From: Undaria pinnatifida
Taxonomy: Eukaryota > Sar > Phaeophyceae > Laminariales > Alariaceae
Length of the DNA: 64,000 nucleotides
Reading direction: 5' to 3'
Assembly (NCBI GenBank): GCA_012845835.1
Contig: JABAKD010000025.1
Location: 11,477,264-11,541,263 of the forward strand
The notes under the pieces were generated by a model. That model ran no database searches and was not told the origin of the DNA. It saw nothing but the letters and a program-made list of their open reading frames with translations. Position numbers and translations under genes: made by a program. This document shows positions 48,433 to 61,700 of this stretch, in pieces; the stretch's first letter is position 1; every line of letters starts with the position of its first letter.

Positions 48433-50851
48433 TAGGTTGGCCGAGGGTGTTCCACACCTTGGGCAGGCTTCTAGCTGTAGCCCCTTCACTCCCTACCCCA
48501 TACGCATAGCTTTCGACTAACGTACCTACGGTCCTCCCAATGTCCTAGATATCTCGCGCACGCAACAAATAAAGCCCTACAACATGTTCAAAATATTTAT
48601 ACCTTTAGCTGCTTTCCTCGGTTGAGTCACCCTCACTACCCAGGAACGCTAAATTTCCCAACCAGCGACAGCGCTACGGTGAGGTAAGGTCGGTTCCACA
48701 ATTCGAATGCACAATATGTATCATTTAGTTTCAAGCCATTGTGGCTCACCATTACCGTCCGTGTCCTTAAACAAAACAAATTATACACTTTCGGTTAAAC
48801 TGAATACCCCATATGCATAATTTCCCTTCCATCCGTTGCGATATACAGCAGTATCCTTCCTCCCCTCAAAACAAAGTCACCTGTGTCGGTGGTATCACCC
48901 TGTGTACCACCGCATTAGAGCAGCGGGGGACTGAGATGTGTCTTACATAGATTGGTTGTCCGGCTGACATGTGACACACCAATTCGTCCGTCCACGTTCC
49001 TTGCGCTTCCGCATTATGCCTGACAAGAATATCGAGTGACCGATGGTGTACTCCTGATGTGTAACGGGTGCACAGCATCCATTAATGGAACAGATCGTTG
49101 TCTTCGCCAAACCTCCATTCGCTCTCAACGAAACGGCACCACACGACTATAATGCACGACGACATCACGAACTGGGCAGAATCGAACACGATGCAACATG
49201 TGCGCAACGGAATACACAAAATTTTTCAAGCAAGCATGCCATTCGCGTCATGTGAATTACTCCAATCCTATGCGGACAGCCCACCACAGATATAACGGTG
49301 GCGCCCCCACCCAAGAGGAGTGCCCCCTCGTGACTTAAACTACCACACAATTTCTACCGAAGCACAAGATCACCGGAGTTTTTTGTGGGTTGTGTACAGA
49401 GGGAATGCTTTCGCAGCAGAACACACATAGCGACCCGGACATCAACGTCGATGCCGTACGTGTGTATGAAATTTCACAGACTTGCTGACATTGGTATGGG
49501 CCCCGCACCACGTATTCCTCTCATTACAAACGTACGTTTGCGAACCACACCATATTTAACCCCCCCCCCTCCCCCCCCCCCCAACTAACGGAGGCCGTTC
49601 GGAGCACTCGGCCGAACAGGACTGCAAAATGAACTAATTCGCCGGGAAGGGGGGGGGGGGGGTGGATGGTTGACATGCGTCACCGGAGTACAGTACACAT
49701 TATTTAAGCATATTGATATCGCAATCGACGACATACACGTACCAAACATATAGGTGATGTACTACATCACTGGGATGCATTGCCGCGCCTGTTCAACATA
49801 CAGGAAATATTGGACACTAGCCAACGACCACTTACAACAACGGATGACGTGAGATGCAGAATGAACACCCCACGCTGCGCACGAATATGCGGACCAGTTG
49901 GCCTCGCACTCACACATTGCAGAGTGCAGCCGAAAAGCACCCATGTTCCCAGGAAGGGCTGCATCGTGTTAGCTTGCTTTGATGTACAACAGCCAAACCG
50001 ACCAGATAAAGAGAAAAAACGATCACAAACATATAATAGTTCAAGGCTGACGAACAACAGCCAAATCGAGTCATTAACATGCAGTGTACGGGGACAGCGG
50101 CGGTGTAGCTGTGCGCCATCAAATCTGGGGAGCATGTCTTATACGGTCAAGTGTGCGAGGATCATAATGACTCTCATCCGGACGCCGACATGGTAACTCA
50201 GATGTTCCAGCCCCAGCACTTCAAAAAGCAACACGGGGGGAACTGTGGAGGACGAAATCCCAAACGTTAGTATCATTTTCACTCAAACGCACTAACACAA
50301 ATCAAAATATGCCCGTAAAATGTACAAGATACAAAACCAACCGTGAACTCAAAATAACCGACTAACTCCCCAGGCACATCATTCACGACAATGTCCATCA
50401 CATACTTTACTAAACTATGACCACGCGCAACCTCTCAGCAACCCGAATGAATCCATCTCGCACAACCTGTATTGTGTCACATACAATTGTGCAATTGAAT
50501 AGCTCTTGTTCGCCTCGTTCAGGCGTCCTTGAACGCCAATCCCAGCTAAAGCGGATACAAATACTAATTCAATTCGTGCAACCAACACGCCTGTCAAAGC
50601 AAATAATCGATGACGAAAACAGGCGAAACACATAGAATGGTCTCCCCCGCTTTTGTGCAGTCCTACCTTTTGCCTGCCTCGGCCAACGCTCGTCGAACAC
50701 CGCAAATGCCACGACGTCATTGTTCGTGCGGAAAACTCAACCAATGCGAAATAAAAGACTATTTACATTTGGCACCCGCAAAACAAACCTCGCCCCGCCT
50801 GTCGCTCCGTCGCCAACCCTGCCTCTTGCCCTACTCCCGTCGACCCCCCTT
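48433..50851. other. Intergenic, no supported gene
   Basis: Long C tracts at 49560-49582 and a run of about 13 G at 49650-49662 could pair. Frames at 48866-49350 and 49767-50196 are open on both strands without motifs. The last part may be 3' flank of the - strand membrane-protein gene. Confidence 0.4.
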
Positions 50852-50857
50852 TTTATT
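50852..50857 (-). terminator. Possible polyadenylation signal
   Basis: AATAAA on the - strand, about 64 bases after the stop codon of the membrane-protein gene. The position is suitable; usage is unproven. Confidence 0.35.
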
Positions 50858-50920
50858 GCCCTTCGCTTCCTGCAGTTTGCCAACCACCCCTTTCCTTCCC
50901 CTCCGATGTCGCTAGTGCCA

Positions 50921-52789
50921 TCACTCGGCGTTATTGCCTTTCTCATGGAACGCGTCCATACCGACTAGGTAGGCAGAAGGCGTCTTAGAGTTTTCCTCGG
51001 ACGCCGAGGCGCCCGACCCTGAAGCGGTGGCGTCTGACGTGCGGACCTCTCCCAAGCCTTCTTCCACATCGGCTTCATCGGCAGAACCAGTGATACAACT
51101 ACCAACGCTTCGGCCAACCCACCTACCGCTACCAACACCACTAGCACCACCGCTACCACCACGTCCACGACCAAGTCCACCTCCACCTCCACCTCCACCT
51201 CCATCTCCACCACCACCAGCACCACCAGCACCACCAGCACCACCAGCACCACCACCACCAGCACCACCAGCACCACCAGCACCACCAGCACCACCACCAG
51301 CACCACCACCACCACCGCCACCACCACCACCAACGAGGCCGATACCAACATCGACGCCTCTACTTCCACCAGCACCAGTACCCCGGTCGCCATCTTCGCT
51401 GTTGCGGCTGCACGCAGATTCATGTGATCGGGCGGGCGCTGTACGTTTAGATTCCGGAGCCGCCAAATTTTGTTCGTTGCCCGAGGGCCAAACGCCTTTA
51501 AGCCACTTCGCTGGTGTGCCCTTCCTAGCAGCACGATGGCCGCTGCTGTAAGGTACAGACTGCCCGCTAGAGTAAGGCACTCGCCCTCCTACAAGGGACA
51601 CATTTCTCACCTCCCCCGTACCTGATCCTCCCCGTTTACCTTCCCTCCCCCCGTCGTAGCTGGACCCGTAGTATGAGCTAGCTCTGCTACCTAAGGTCGG
51701 GATGACAGCTCTCTCGATGTCTTCAAACGCTGCAGGCACAGTGGCACTGCCATGCTCCGAAGTGTTTGAAACGGGGAGGAACCGGCGGTTGTGTCGGCTG
51801 TGACTCTTCATCGTAGTGTTAGAACTCCTGGCGGAAGCCCCATGTCTAGATGACGAAATGCTACCAGGGGCAGCAGGTGCGGCGAACGGATCGTGATACC
51901 CGTGTCGCATACCGTCGCCGAACGCAGCCATTGACATAGGCATGGCTCCTAACCACGACTGAGGGCTTCCCCTCATAGACCTCGAGACAGAGAATTCATC
52001 CAGCTGTTCGGAGCGCAGCATCCCTAATTGACTCTCGTCCAGATCGCTGGCGGAAATAGGCCGTTCTTGGTAGGCCGTGCCGGCTGGGGTATTGTGCTGT
52101 CGGAGCTGGTACTGCTGGTACTGAAGATCCTTCAGGTGTTGCTGCTGCATCATCTGAACCTGCATCTGCTGCTGGTACAGCAGTTGCTGTTGCTGCTGGT
52201 ATATCAACTGCTGCTGTTGTCGGTGGTGATCACGGCGATGATTGTGGGCCTGTTTCCTCTGGTCTCGTCCGGCGCCGCTGAGGAACGACGACAGCCGTCC
52301 CCTTTTCCCGCCTCCGTGGTGGCTGCTGCCTATTCCAAGACGCGAGCCACGGTCGACGGTTTCATCATCGGAAAGATCACTCGACGAAGGCGATGACAGA
52401 GCGTGGGGAGGAGGCATCTCCTCAGATGACGACCGTCGTCTGTGGGCAATCCGCCCATTAGCATCGTTTGCGGTGGAGCTACGGGTGTCTTCAGCGTGAC
52501 TACCACCTCGAGCTAGGGTTACTGCCCTCGTTGCAATCGCGAAAGCCCTGCCGTCGTCATGGCTTGTCGTCTTGTTGGGCTCTAGACCGAGCATGACCCT
52601 TAATATGGGGACACTGAGCGGGCCGTGGGACGCCACGAGGTCTGGGTGGGTGGTACATGCCTGGCGCAAGGCCATAGCAACACCTACGTTTGCTATTCCG
52701 TCGGCGCGTGCACTGTTATCGTGGTCGCTGTGGTTGTCTTCCTTCTTCTCTTCACCGACGGGGCCGCTGTTCCCATTGCTGGTTCCATT
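50921..52789 (-). CDS. Last exon: Q-rich and Gly-rich disordered tail
   Basis: Longest open frame of the window. Read as an exon it starts after CCGGCATACAG (acceptor at 52790) in phase 0. The same frame also has an ATG at 52864 preceded by an in-frame TAG, so a free-standing 647-residue protein is the alternative. The tail has Ser/His/Arg-rich segments, a Gln-rich block encoded near 52110-52240 (QQQQ with L, Y and M), and a Gly/Ala block encoded by GGT and GGC-type triplets near 51165-51335. No folded domain was seen. It ends MDAFHEKGNNAE. Confidence 0.7.
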   Translation of the reverse strand, partial: NGTSNGNSGPVGEEKKEDNHSDHDNSARADGIANVGVAMALRQACTTHPDLVASHGPLSVPILRVMLGLEPNKTTSHDDGRAFAIATRAVTLARGGSHAEDTRSSTANDANGRIAHRRRSSSEEMPPPHALSSPSSSDLSDDETVDRGSRLGIGSSHHGGGKRGRLSSFLSGAGRDQRKQAHNHRRDHHRQQQQLIYQQQQQLLYQQQMQVQMMQQQHLKDLQYQQYQLRQHNTPAGTAYQERPISASDLDESQLGMLRSEQLDEFSVSRSMRGSPQSWLGAMPMSMAAFGDGMRHGYHDPFAAPAAPGSISSSRHGASARSSNTTMKSHSRHNRRFLPVSNTSEHGSATVPAAFEDIERAVIPTLGSRASSYYGSSYDGGREGKRGGSGTGEVRNVSLVGGRVPYSSGQSVPYSSGHRAARKGTPAKWLKGVWPSGNEQNLAAPESKRTAPARSHESACSRNSEDGDRGTGAGGSRGVDVGIGLVGGGGGGGGGGAGGGAGGAGGAGGAGGGGAGGAGGAGGAGGGGDGGGGGGGGGLGRGRGGSGGASGVGSGRWVGRSVGSCITGSADEADVEEGLGEVRTSDATASGSGASASEENSKTPSAYLVGMDAFHEKGNNAE

Positions 52790-55700
52790 CTGTATGCCGG
52801 GGGAGCGTGGCAGGATGGGTCGAAGGGTTGAAGGCGGAAAATCGTTTGGGCCAACGTCATCCATCGGTAAGGGTTGCAGTTGTTGGGTAAACTAATAACG
52901 TATCAGCTCGTCGAGTGTGAACTGCCGGTTAGTCATTAGTCAAGTAATTTCGCCAATACATAGTGTTTTAGGTCCAAGGAGTAGAAGCTTGGTCGGATTG
53001 TGCGAACGAATGTCTTCAACGTCACGTAGTATCGGGTGAGATATTGAGCTCCTCATGTGAGGAGAGATCAGGGACTGATGCTGCCCCCCCCCTACCGTGG
53101 GATGGCCAGGGCTGAACGGGGTCGGCGACGGGTAGTATAGTTGCTTGTCATTGAGGTACCAGCCACGGTAGCAGTTGCTCACCAATGAATGTCACATTAC
53201 GTAGTGGCAGGCGTAGAAACGAGTGTGTTGGCCCCGGACAATGATGTGTTTATCATGCCGGTCGCCCCGGTGGCGAATCAGGCAATCTTTGAGCCTGACA
53301 TGTGGGTCATTTATGAGTTCGGGTCCCCCAGAGTGCATACACGCATCAATTCGCAGGGATATTTGCCGGTCAGCATAGTGTGTGTTTGAGTACCCCGAGT
53401 GCATACTCGTGTCGATTCGTAGGGCTTCTTCTTGTGCACAAATTGACTCACGACAAGCACGAGAGCCTTAAATAGCAACACTCGATGACGAATTTACCGG
53501 CAATGGGATTGCTGAACCGTACCCGCGAAAACATTCGAGGCAAGAACAAGCGGGATAGAATGGACGACATTTTTGACCACGGCGTGTCCAGATGCTGGAC
53601 AATAGATGGATTGAGGAAACGTACACTGTTCGCCTTCACCATACGATATATGTGTTGTCGAATGAATAAGTGGTTGAAGTGTGAACTGTTGATGCGTAGT
53701 GTTAGGGAGAGGTGCATAGATTGCGGGTTGATCTCCCTGATGGATATAATAGAGGGGGGGGGGGGAGGGCTACACGGTGTCTCGTCGATGTTGCGTTGAG
53801 GTCTAGATGTAATCACCATGAAAATACGGTGTGTGCGCCGGTCAACCAAATGCACGGCTTCTTGGAGCCCGAAAGGTATGGGCTCGGGCAGTCAAACCGG
53901 CCAATGAAACACAAATGGTGTCGAGGCTGTTGCCTAGATGGGATGAACCCCCTTGTTCGACAGCATGGTGGCGGACTACTGATACCCCGTTCAACAAACG
54001 TTTGCGATAAGCAGCAGGGCGTAATTGCCATGGGAATTTCAAGTCAGCGTTCGCCAAACCTAGCGTAGACGATGAACGTACAAAATATTTTAGCGGCGGG
54101 GACAACTTGTAAACAACCGAAAACCCAGCTGTCTGCGGGAAACGCCCCACCTGTTTTTGCGACGAAATTTTCTCTTGAAGCCTGACTATGTCTTCGTCTC
54201 TCGTGCCGTCGTGCGATGGGTCCACCACGAGGGCTCTTCGTTGCCACCAGCGCCATAGAAAATAAATGAATCAAGCAAAATATGAAGGATTAATATAGTT
54301 GGCCGCTTAATAAGCCCACAAACGGCGGCGGACGCTCGGTGAACTTTGACGGCGGACCACGACAATCGTTGCCATACAGCAGCGGTTGTTCGATGCTCAA
54401 GCGGGGCGAGGAGAGCAGAACCCGGTAGTATATTCCAATAACCGACATACGCTTCACTGTAGATGTAAACCGTGTTTTTGCTTTGGCTGCCTCGTTTGAG
54501 GACCTGTTTACCTTTCAACTACCAAACAAGACGACGTTGACTGTATTGAACGCTCTACCCTTGAAGACTAGAACAACTCTCGGCGCACTTTAACGAGAAG
54601 TTCATATCGAAAAACGGCAACGATATTCCGATGATGATGGGTCAAGGAAGCCCGTCATTCTCAAAGAAAAGCTTCAAAAAGTGATACCTACATCTCTACC
54701 GTACTACTGCTGTAGAAGCACATGTCAACAGCCAAATATTTATTGCGATTTTTGAGGAAAAATCGACGATTGAGTCACCGTGGTTCGACCGGTGCCACAT
54801 GACTGTATCAGCTCTGCTCGTTCATCAACCAAAAAATAATCGGAATGATAGAAAAAGAGCTATACTTGCTTACAACAGGGCTCCACGCATTAATGCTCAA
54901 GCATGTTACCACCCCAACCACAGAAGCGGGCTGTTAACACCCAGCCCCATCCGCTCGCCCCGGTGTTTATTCACCAATCCAACAATTCACCAACGATCCC
55001 CCTGACGCGATACGCCCAGACACACACCTGGCCTCGAAGGTCCCTTGCTGAGGGTTCTGCCCGCGGAGCAGCGTAAGCGTCTCCTGCAAGACTGTCTCCA
55101 GGGAGCGTTTGTCGAGCATTGGGTGGTCAACAGTCGCCCCGTCAACGTTGCGAATGTGATCATGTCCAGCCGCAGGCGAGAAAGGGCAGCGCCAAAGGGG
55201 CAACAGCCTCAAGACCACGATGCCCTAATCCAACACGGGTGTACGTAGCCGTCGCGGAGAAGCGCGTCGTACGTCCGAAATAGCAGAAGGGACGGAGTTG
55301 GAATTGAAAGGATGGTGCAGTAGAAATACCGCGAGAACGGAAGGAACGAGAGTAAGCGGGATTTTACAGGAGACTGCCAACATATTCGTTACGCCTGGTG
55401 ACAGGGGTACAATGTGACGGGGTGGATGTAGTCATGCCCCTTCTCATGGCCCTTCGCAAGTGGGCGGACATCGTGCTGATCGGGCAACTAAAGTATATCC
55501 AACACCTAGAAGCCGTCTCCGTTCCCAGTATACCGGAATCAATGTTGGTTCCGATTTCTTTTTTTCTACACATAAAGGAGAGGTGCAATCCACATTTCCA
55601 AGCCGGTGCTACGTTAGAGCCAGCGAAAAGCGCTATGGTATTCGGAACAGTACAGCCGCCCACCTGAATCGCGTGAACCACCTCACGAGCGTATCCTTCC

Positions 55701-58700
55701 ACCAGTCCTGTCGTAATCGCACACCCCAAAACCACTAACACAAGCACCGCATCCAGCGACCTCCAAACTCCCACGACACTCTCCTGAGGAGCGCCGTCCA
55801 GACACCTGAAACAACCCCCCACGCCCCCTGTCGCATACTCCCCACCCCGGCCTCCGAAGCAGGCCCAGAATGAGCACATCATATGGGTGTCCTTTGGAGA
55901 CGAGGCTGCGTGAGAGTACCTATCGGCTTCTTGGTCGAGCACTGCACGTTTAAAGGATTGGAAGTTCCGGGGACGTGGGATATCCGGAGATATTTATGTC
56001 TATGTCATGTTTTTTTTTTCGAAATATCGAAGAGGGCGAGGGAGGTAGATCGTGCGGCTGGATGGAGATTGGATAACGGACGCGAATGAGATCTCGATAA
56101 GAGGGAGCAAAGAAGAAATAGAATGGCCCGTGTGGTGCAAACGAGGCATAGGTAACTATTGCTTGCACATGAAAGGGACGGACCACGTTGCATGAAAGAG
56201 CCATAAGAAGATGTAGGGTGTATCAGAGAAAAATAGGTGCAGGGCGAATTATTATGCGGTGGTATGGGAAGACCGCATCTGTTTGCACAGCACGGTGGCC
56301 AGCACCATCCCAGGCACCCCAGCACCAAGTAACCTGCCTCAGGGATGCAGACAACAGCGAAATATACTTCGGAAGGTATTCTCAGATTTCCCATGGAGAT
56401 ATACACGGATTCGTCGTCATGCAGGGCACTCCAATAGACAGTATATGGTTTTTGGAAGCGTATTGCCTGGCACGTGGCTCGCCCAACTACTTCGAAATAT
56501 GAAGAATATTATTACCTAGTGTGCGGTATGAGTCACAGAGTTCGAAATATCGAAATCACTACATTACGCCGGAAGCAAAAATACTATGCATCAACGTGTG
56601 CAACTGGGACGCCGAACCACTGAAAGGTGAAATCCCCCTTACTTTACCACTCTATGGAACATACCTATTCCACATGCACAAGCATTGCAGCGATATCGCA
56701 TCCCAACTGCCCTGACCACGATCTGTGATCGCCGTTGGCAAAGCCTATAATGTTCAACTGGGAATACCTACGTGAGCCGTCCTCGCGATCGCCATTATCA
56801 TCCAAAAAGATATTCGCGAAGCCGTAAAATTAGCTGATGAAGGTTTCATTTACAAAACAACATCATATCGAAACCAGACATGCATCGTTTTTCTGCTTAA
56901 GATCCCTGTCACTTCAAATAGTAATAAGCCCAAAAGCGCTACACGTCCATCGCGGAACGCGTGCAAACGGTAAACGTCCCGGCTGTGACGCCTACAGATC
57001 TACATATGCCACAAACTGCTCAATGTTCGCAACAATATCGCGTCAGGGCTGCACTTCACAAAAAGAAACACTGCGCTTCCTCACCTCGAGAAGCGTTGGG
57101 GTACGCGTTGACGTCGTTGGGCAAGAGCTGACGGCTGCTACTGGAGGGGTGAACGGCCGCAGCAGGTTTGTACGGGGTGTTGATCATGCGGTTCGGCACC
57201 TCGACGAAAGGGTTCAAGTGAAAGCACGCCTTGCCACGCCACACGATGTAGTGGCTCGCGATCTCTACCAGCAGGGCGCACCCTGCGACATTGAAAAAGT
57301 TTTGGGGGGGTACGTTTCGTGCGAAGCGGGGTCTTGATCTTGTCCGGATAATGTTATCGTTATCAAGGGGGTACGTTTAGACATTACATGTGCAAGCCTC
57401 GTCGGTAACTCGTACGAGTACCTTAGCCGGTGCCGGTGATGGGACGGAGCGGGGGTCCTTTTTTCTGGCAGGTGTGAAAATAACGACATTATATGACGGG
57501 GAAATACGAGCTTAGGAGAGGCCACGTTGTTTTACCTGCCAGAATAACCTCAGCAATCCAGGCAGTCCCATCCCCTTCGTGTTGCTCGACCAGATCCGTG
57601 TTGTACGCGACAATGAAGAAATGAACGGCAACCATCACCTGAGTGTTGTTCACGATTTTGTATGGATGCCAGGGGTGCGCCGGCGCGAAAAACGATGCAT
57701 GGGAATTGCGGTATTGTAAGACGGTACCGCCAACCTGATATGGGATTACCGCTCAAGAAGCTTGATTGGTGTGTGGGTGTGAGGGTAGATGGATTAGTTG
57801 GTGACATCGGCAACGAGTGCAACGATGCTTTCTTTAGCGGGAACAGGACCATGTTGCTACCAACGGTGTATGTCATGCCCCAAACTTTCATCACAGTGTG
57901 TCGTGATATGTAAATCCACTCGGGAACACTCTGAGGTCAGTACTTGATACAGAAACACTACAAGAAGCACTTGCCTTCGGGGCGAAACACAAACCATATA
58001 GAGAAGGAGTCTGACGACTACGAACAAGACATCAATACCTGCCGCGAAAGCTGCGGGTCAAAAGCTTCTAAGCTTATCACAGAACATGCAGGGCGTAAAC
58101 GCGACATCCGGCATACTTTTGAATTGGTTGGTATGTAGGCTGTGACCAAGGGTTAGCGTTTGGGGTCATGCGTAGGGTAAATGTTACCCTAACCCTAACC
58201 CCTAACTGTTCAAGGTCGTCGCGTCCATGTGGGGCTGACCGAAAAGACGGGAGATTGGAAACAAATGTAAGCCCTGATCGTGAAGCTATAACCGCTGCCC
58301 AAGAGACACACCAACCAACCATCAAGCGCAACTCGAACCTGACCTTCACGCACTCTCGGAATCCTTTTCCACACATAATCTTTCGGAGTCCAATCAGTTG
58401 CCCGTGTTCCCGCTCTTCGTTCGATTTCAGCCGCGCCATCACCGACACCTGGCGCGAGTGAATAATGCGTTTTTGATTTCGGGGCCAGCCACCAAAGTTC
58501 GTCGCTGTAAGGGAAAACTGTATATTCGTTGTGTTGCTTCCATAAGGGGATATATCTGAATTTTGCAGCAAACGCCATTGCAGGAGGTAGTGTGGGCAAA
58601 TATCCAGAACGGTCGGGCAATTGTTTAAGGCATCGCCACGTGATTTGGTATCGTGAATTGTCATCTCCGTCGGAAAAAGGTTGGGCCCAAACATTACGCT

Positions 58701-61700
58701 CGTTCCTGATTATGTCCCTGATATTGGTTGCCTGCGATAGTAGGTTCTGCTAGAGTGTTTAGCTCACGTTCCGATAAACGGACACAGGTTTGGTTTTGTT
58801 TCGGTTTCGCATGCCGGTGCGGTTGCGAAACGCGGATAAAACTGGAACAAAGAGCTTTGATGAGTCTCGAATTTGTGGCGTGTCTTCATAGGCCTTCCCT
58901 GGGGGCAATCTAATCTACCGTCCCGATTGCAAGCGCCAGCCGGACACAAAGCCCTAGAATCAAGCCAGTCACTACTAGCATAGCAAAATATCCACCTATT
59001 AAACGACGCAAAGGTTAATTGGATAAGAACCTGAAAACGCGGGGAAGTTGCATACACAAAAACACCGATGCACTCTAGTAAACGCTTTAACAGTTGCTAA
59101 ACCAAGGCATACACACGCAATAAGGCCTTCGATTATATCCCTCATATGTTTCGGTTGGGAAAGCGGGGTCAATGCCAAATTCAAAAACTACTTGAAAATT
59201 GAGCTCCCCCCCCCTCCCCTATCTTCCCTTGAGTACAGATTGTCGCCCCCGCCCTATCATGGATAATTCCGGGAGAGTAAGTCTGGTATGATACTTGATA
59301 AGGGGTGATGGCGGTTGATGACGGTATTACGGTTGGTCACCTGGCGTAGGGTGGGGGGCAGGGCACGGCGCTGGAAGGAGTTCTTCTGCTTGAGGAGAGT
59401 TTCGCTCAGAATGGTCCTGTTTACCATCCCACCGATGTGCGTAACCTGCGACCAACCAGCGCAGAAAAACATCCAGCAAGACATGCAACGCCCGCAGCCC
59501 CCTTCGTGAATAAAAGGATATTGAAGAGTGTTTACAGAGCGTCGTAACAAACAAACACGGACCCTGGCTTGATTGCCCAAGTCATGCTCACAGGAATGAA
59601 TGGCGACACTCGAAATTACGAAGGAGGTACTTTTCAAACCTCTCGTGCGAGCTCTCCCTAGCCCTCCCGCGCTTCGTTTTCACAATCTCCGTAGCCGAAA
59701 AACTGTTTATCAACCCAATTAAAAAAAAATGGGTGTATTCTATGGTGTTGGGAAATGAACGACGACACACACAACGATGATGGAGGTATTTACATATCTC
59801 TCGCCACGAGCTCCCCGTAGACCGCTCGCGCTGCGGTTTAACAATTTTCGCAGCCACAAAAAGGGTTTTCAACTCACTACGCAGTGTTACCTAGTAGGTT
59901 GTACGGTACAATCGTACCCTAAACATATATGGTGCTCGTTTGTATCGCACCTCAACGGGTACTTCCCATGCGCAGATTCACATCGTGTGAGTAGCTACGA
60001 TACTACTTGGCGCGATCGTAAAGGGCGTGAATGACATATAAATAGAATACACGAGACTCGATGCCCCCCGCCCTCCACCCCGACTCCCCCCGGCTAAGCA
60101 GTTGGAACATATTTGTGTCACGGATGGTAACAAAGTCGTTCTTCGTCATTGTCAGTTCCGTTTGGGTCCAAGGAATTCATTAGCAGGCAATCTCCGTCGT
60201 TGACGTTCGGCACGCAAACAAAGCATTTAACACAAAGTAGTTGACGGCCAAAGAAAAATATAACACGCAGCCCGGTCAGATTTTTCAGCAAGGACTCGGC
60301 CTAAACCTTGTTCCTCCAGGCATAAACCCTACGAACACCCACAGACACGTAGGTATAAGAATACAACTTTCAATCGACATCATCGCCGGGATAGTGCACT
60401 GAAACGTTTCGAATTATACAAAGTTGCACCAAAATATTCAAGGTGGTCGTCAGGAGTTTTTCCCTTTGTATCGTGAAAAACGCTTCGTGAAGCCGCCCTC
60501 ATTCTACACGGTCCGTTTCTTGAGCCCTTCAACGAATCAAACAGTCGGCCCCCTTGGTCGTTAGAGGTAGTTCCTGCATCTAGTCACGAGCACGAAAATC
60601 GTTTTACATTACCTTGGTGAACCTTGGAATAAATTTGGGGAGCACGACGATGTAGATGGCGAACGCCCCAACAGCTAGTAGCATCTCTTCGGCGATGACC
60701 ACCCCCTCATCTTCTCCGGCTTCAAACCTAGTACGGCAGAACAAAGTCATCGAAATGCAATCGTGTTAATCTTGCGATCTACCAGTAATGATCATAGTCC
60801 CAGCAAGCAAGTTTCCGACCTTTACCGTCTCCACCTTCAAATAAGATTTGACAGATAGGCAGGCTCGAAATCAAGAGGACTCTCCAAGGAAGCCACCGAT
60901 TGAGTGGCACGGATGGGGCGTTAACCCGCCCTTTTCAGGATATCACAGGGCGTTGTAGCACACACCAAACACTGATCAAGCGTTGAACGGTGCCTACCTC
61001 TGTCGCGACTTCGACACTCCGTGACGGCCGAAACGCCCCCCGCCAACTGGCCCACAGCAAGCATGCTGTCTACTACGCGGTGTGTCACGCGGGGGACCAC
61101 GGATGTGGTAGAGGATTCACTTCTCGGACCTTTTCATGGAATGGCTCGGGGTCACTCGCGCGAGTGACCCCCCGCTCTATTTCCGGTCTCATAGTCTCTT
61201 GCTGTTTAGAAATGGCGATATACACCCGCAATCCAATGGTGAGCTAGGTTGCGCATAGTTAACCGCCTATGGTGTTCACGTCCGTTTGGTAGCGATTCAC
61301 TCCCCGCGTGCGTGGCTAAACCCAGTGGGGAAAAAAGGAGTATCCCCGTGACCATAGCTTTATCGGGGGGGGTTACAGTGGACCGCGTATTAAATATTTC
61401 AGTACCCATAGCGGTACGTTGTGCGGATGACAACTTTACGTAACCTTCGATACAACATGTGGCTTGGGTTCCACTGCAAAGAATGAAGTCTTATGGGCAC
61501 AAAACATCAGACATACATGGCGCTGATGGGCAGCTAAACCGTGATCAGATGTGTACGGAATGGCCGTACGATACGGAACGGTGAACAAAGCGCGAAGGGG
61601 TCGCTTTCGTGCCGACAGGGGTGATCATTGCCTTGAAGTGGAGGAGTCAACGAAGTACATGCTGATTGTGCGATAACGTAATGAATTGCTAAATTTATAT

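Noticed and set aside
50965-51534. 189-codon Val-rich - strand ORF
   Set aside because: A different frame of the same triplet repeat; the main frame extends far beyond it on both sides.
51027-51551. 174-codon Pro-rich + strand ORF
   Set aside because: Antisense of the Gly-rich triplet repeat in the - strand tail exon; it has no independent support.
55045-55248. Protein-like + strand frame (LPAEQRKRLLQDCL...)
   Set aside because: Overlaps the - strand exon 55028-55224, which has an acceptor, a donor and correct phases; no donor was found for the + frame.
55364-55942. 192-codon - strand ORF as a single-exon gene
   Set aside because: A donor CAG|GTGGGC at 55664 and an acceptor at 55906 cut it into an exon that joins neighbours in phase; the part after the donor reads as intron.
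56837-57337. 166-codon + strand ORF
   Set aside because: Its protein-like second half lies antisense to the exon 57085-57282, which has both splice sites and joins a membrane helix across the junction.
58210-58620. 136-codon - strand ORF
   Set aside because: The in-phase exon 58344-58448 lies in another frame with good acceptor and donor; this ORF crosses both sites.
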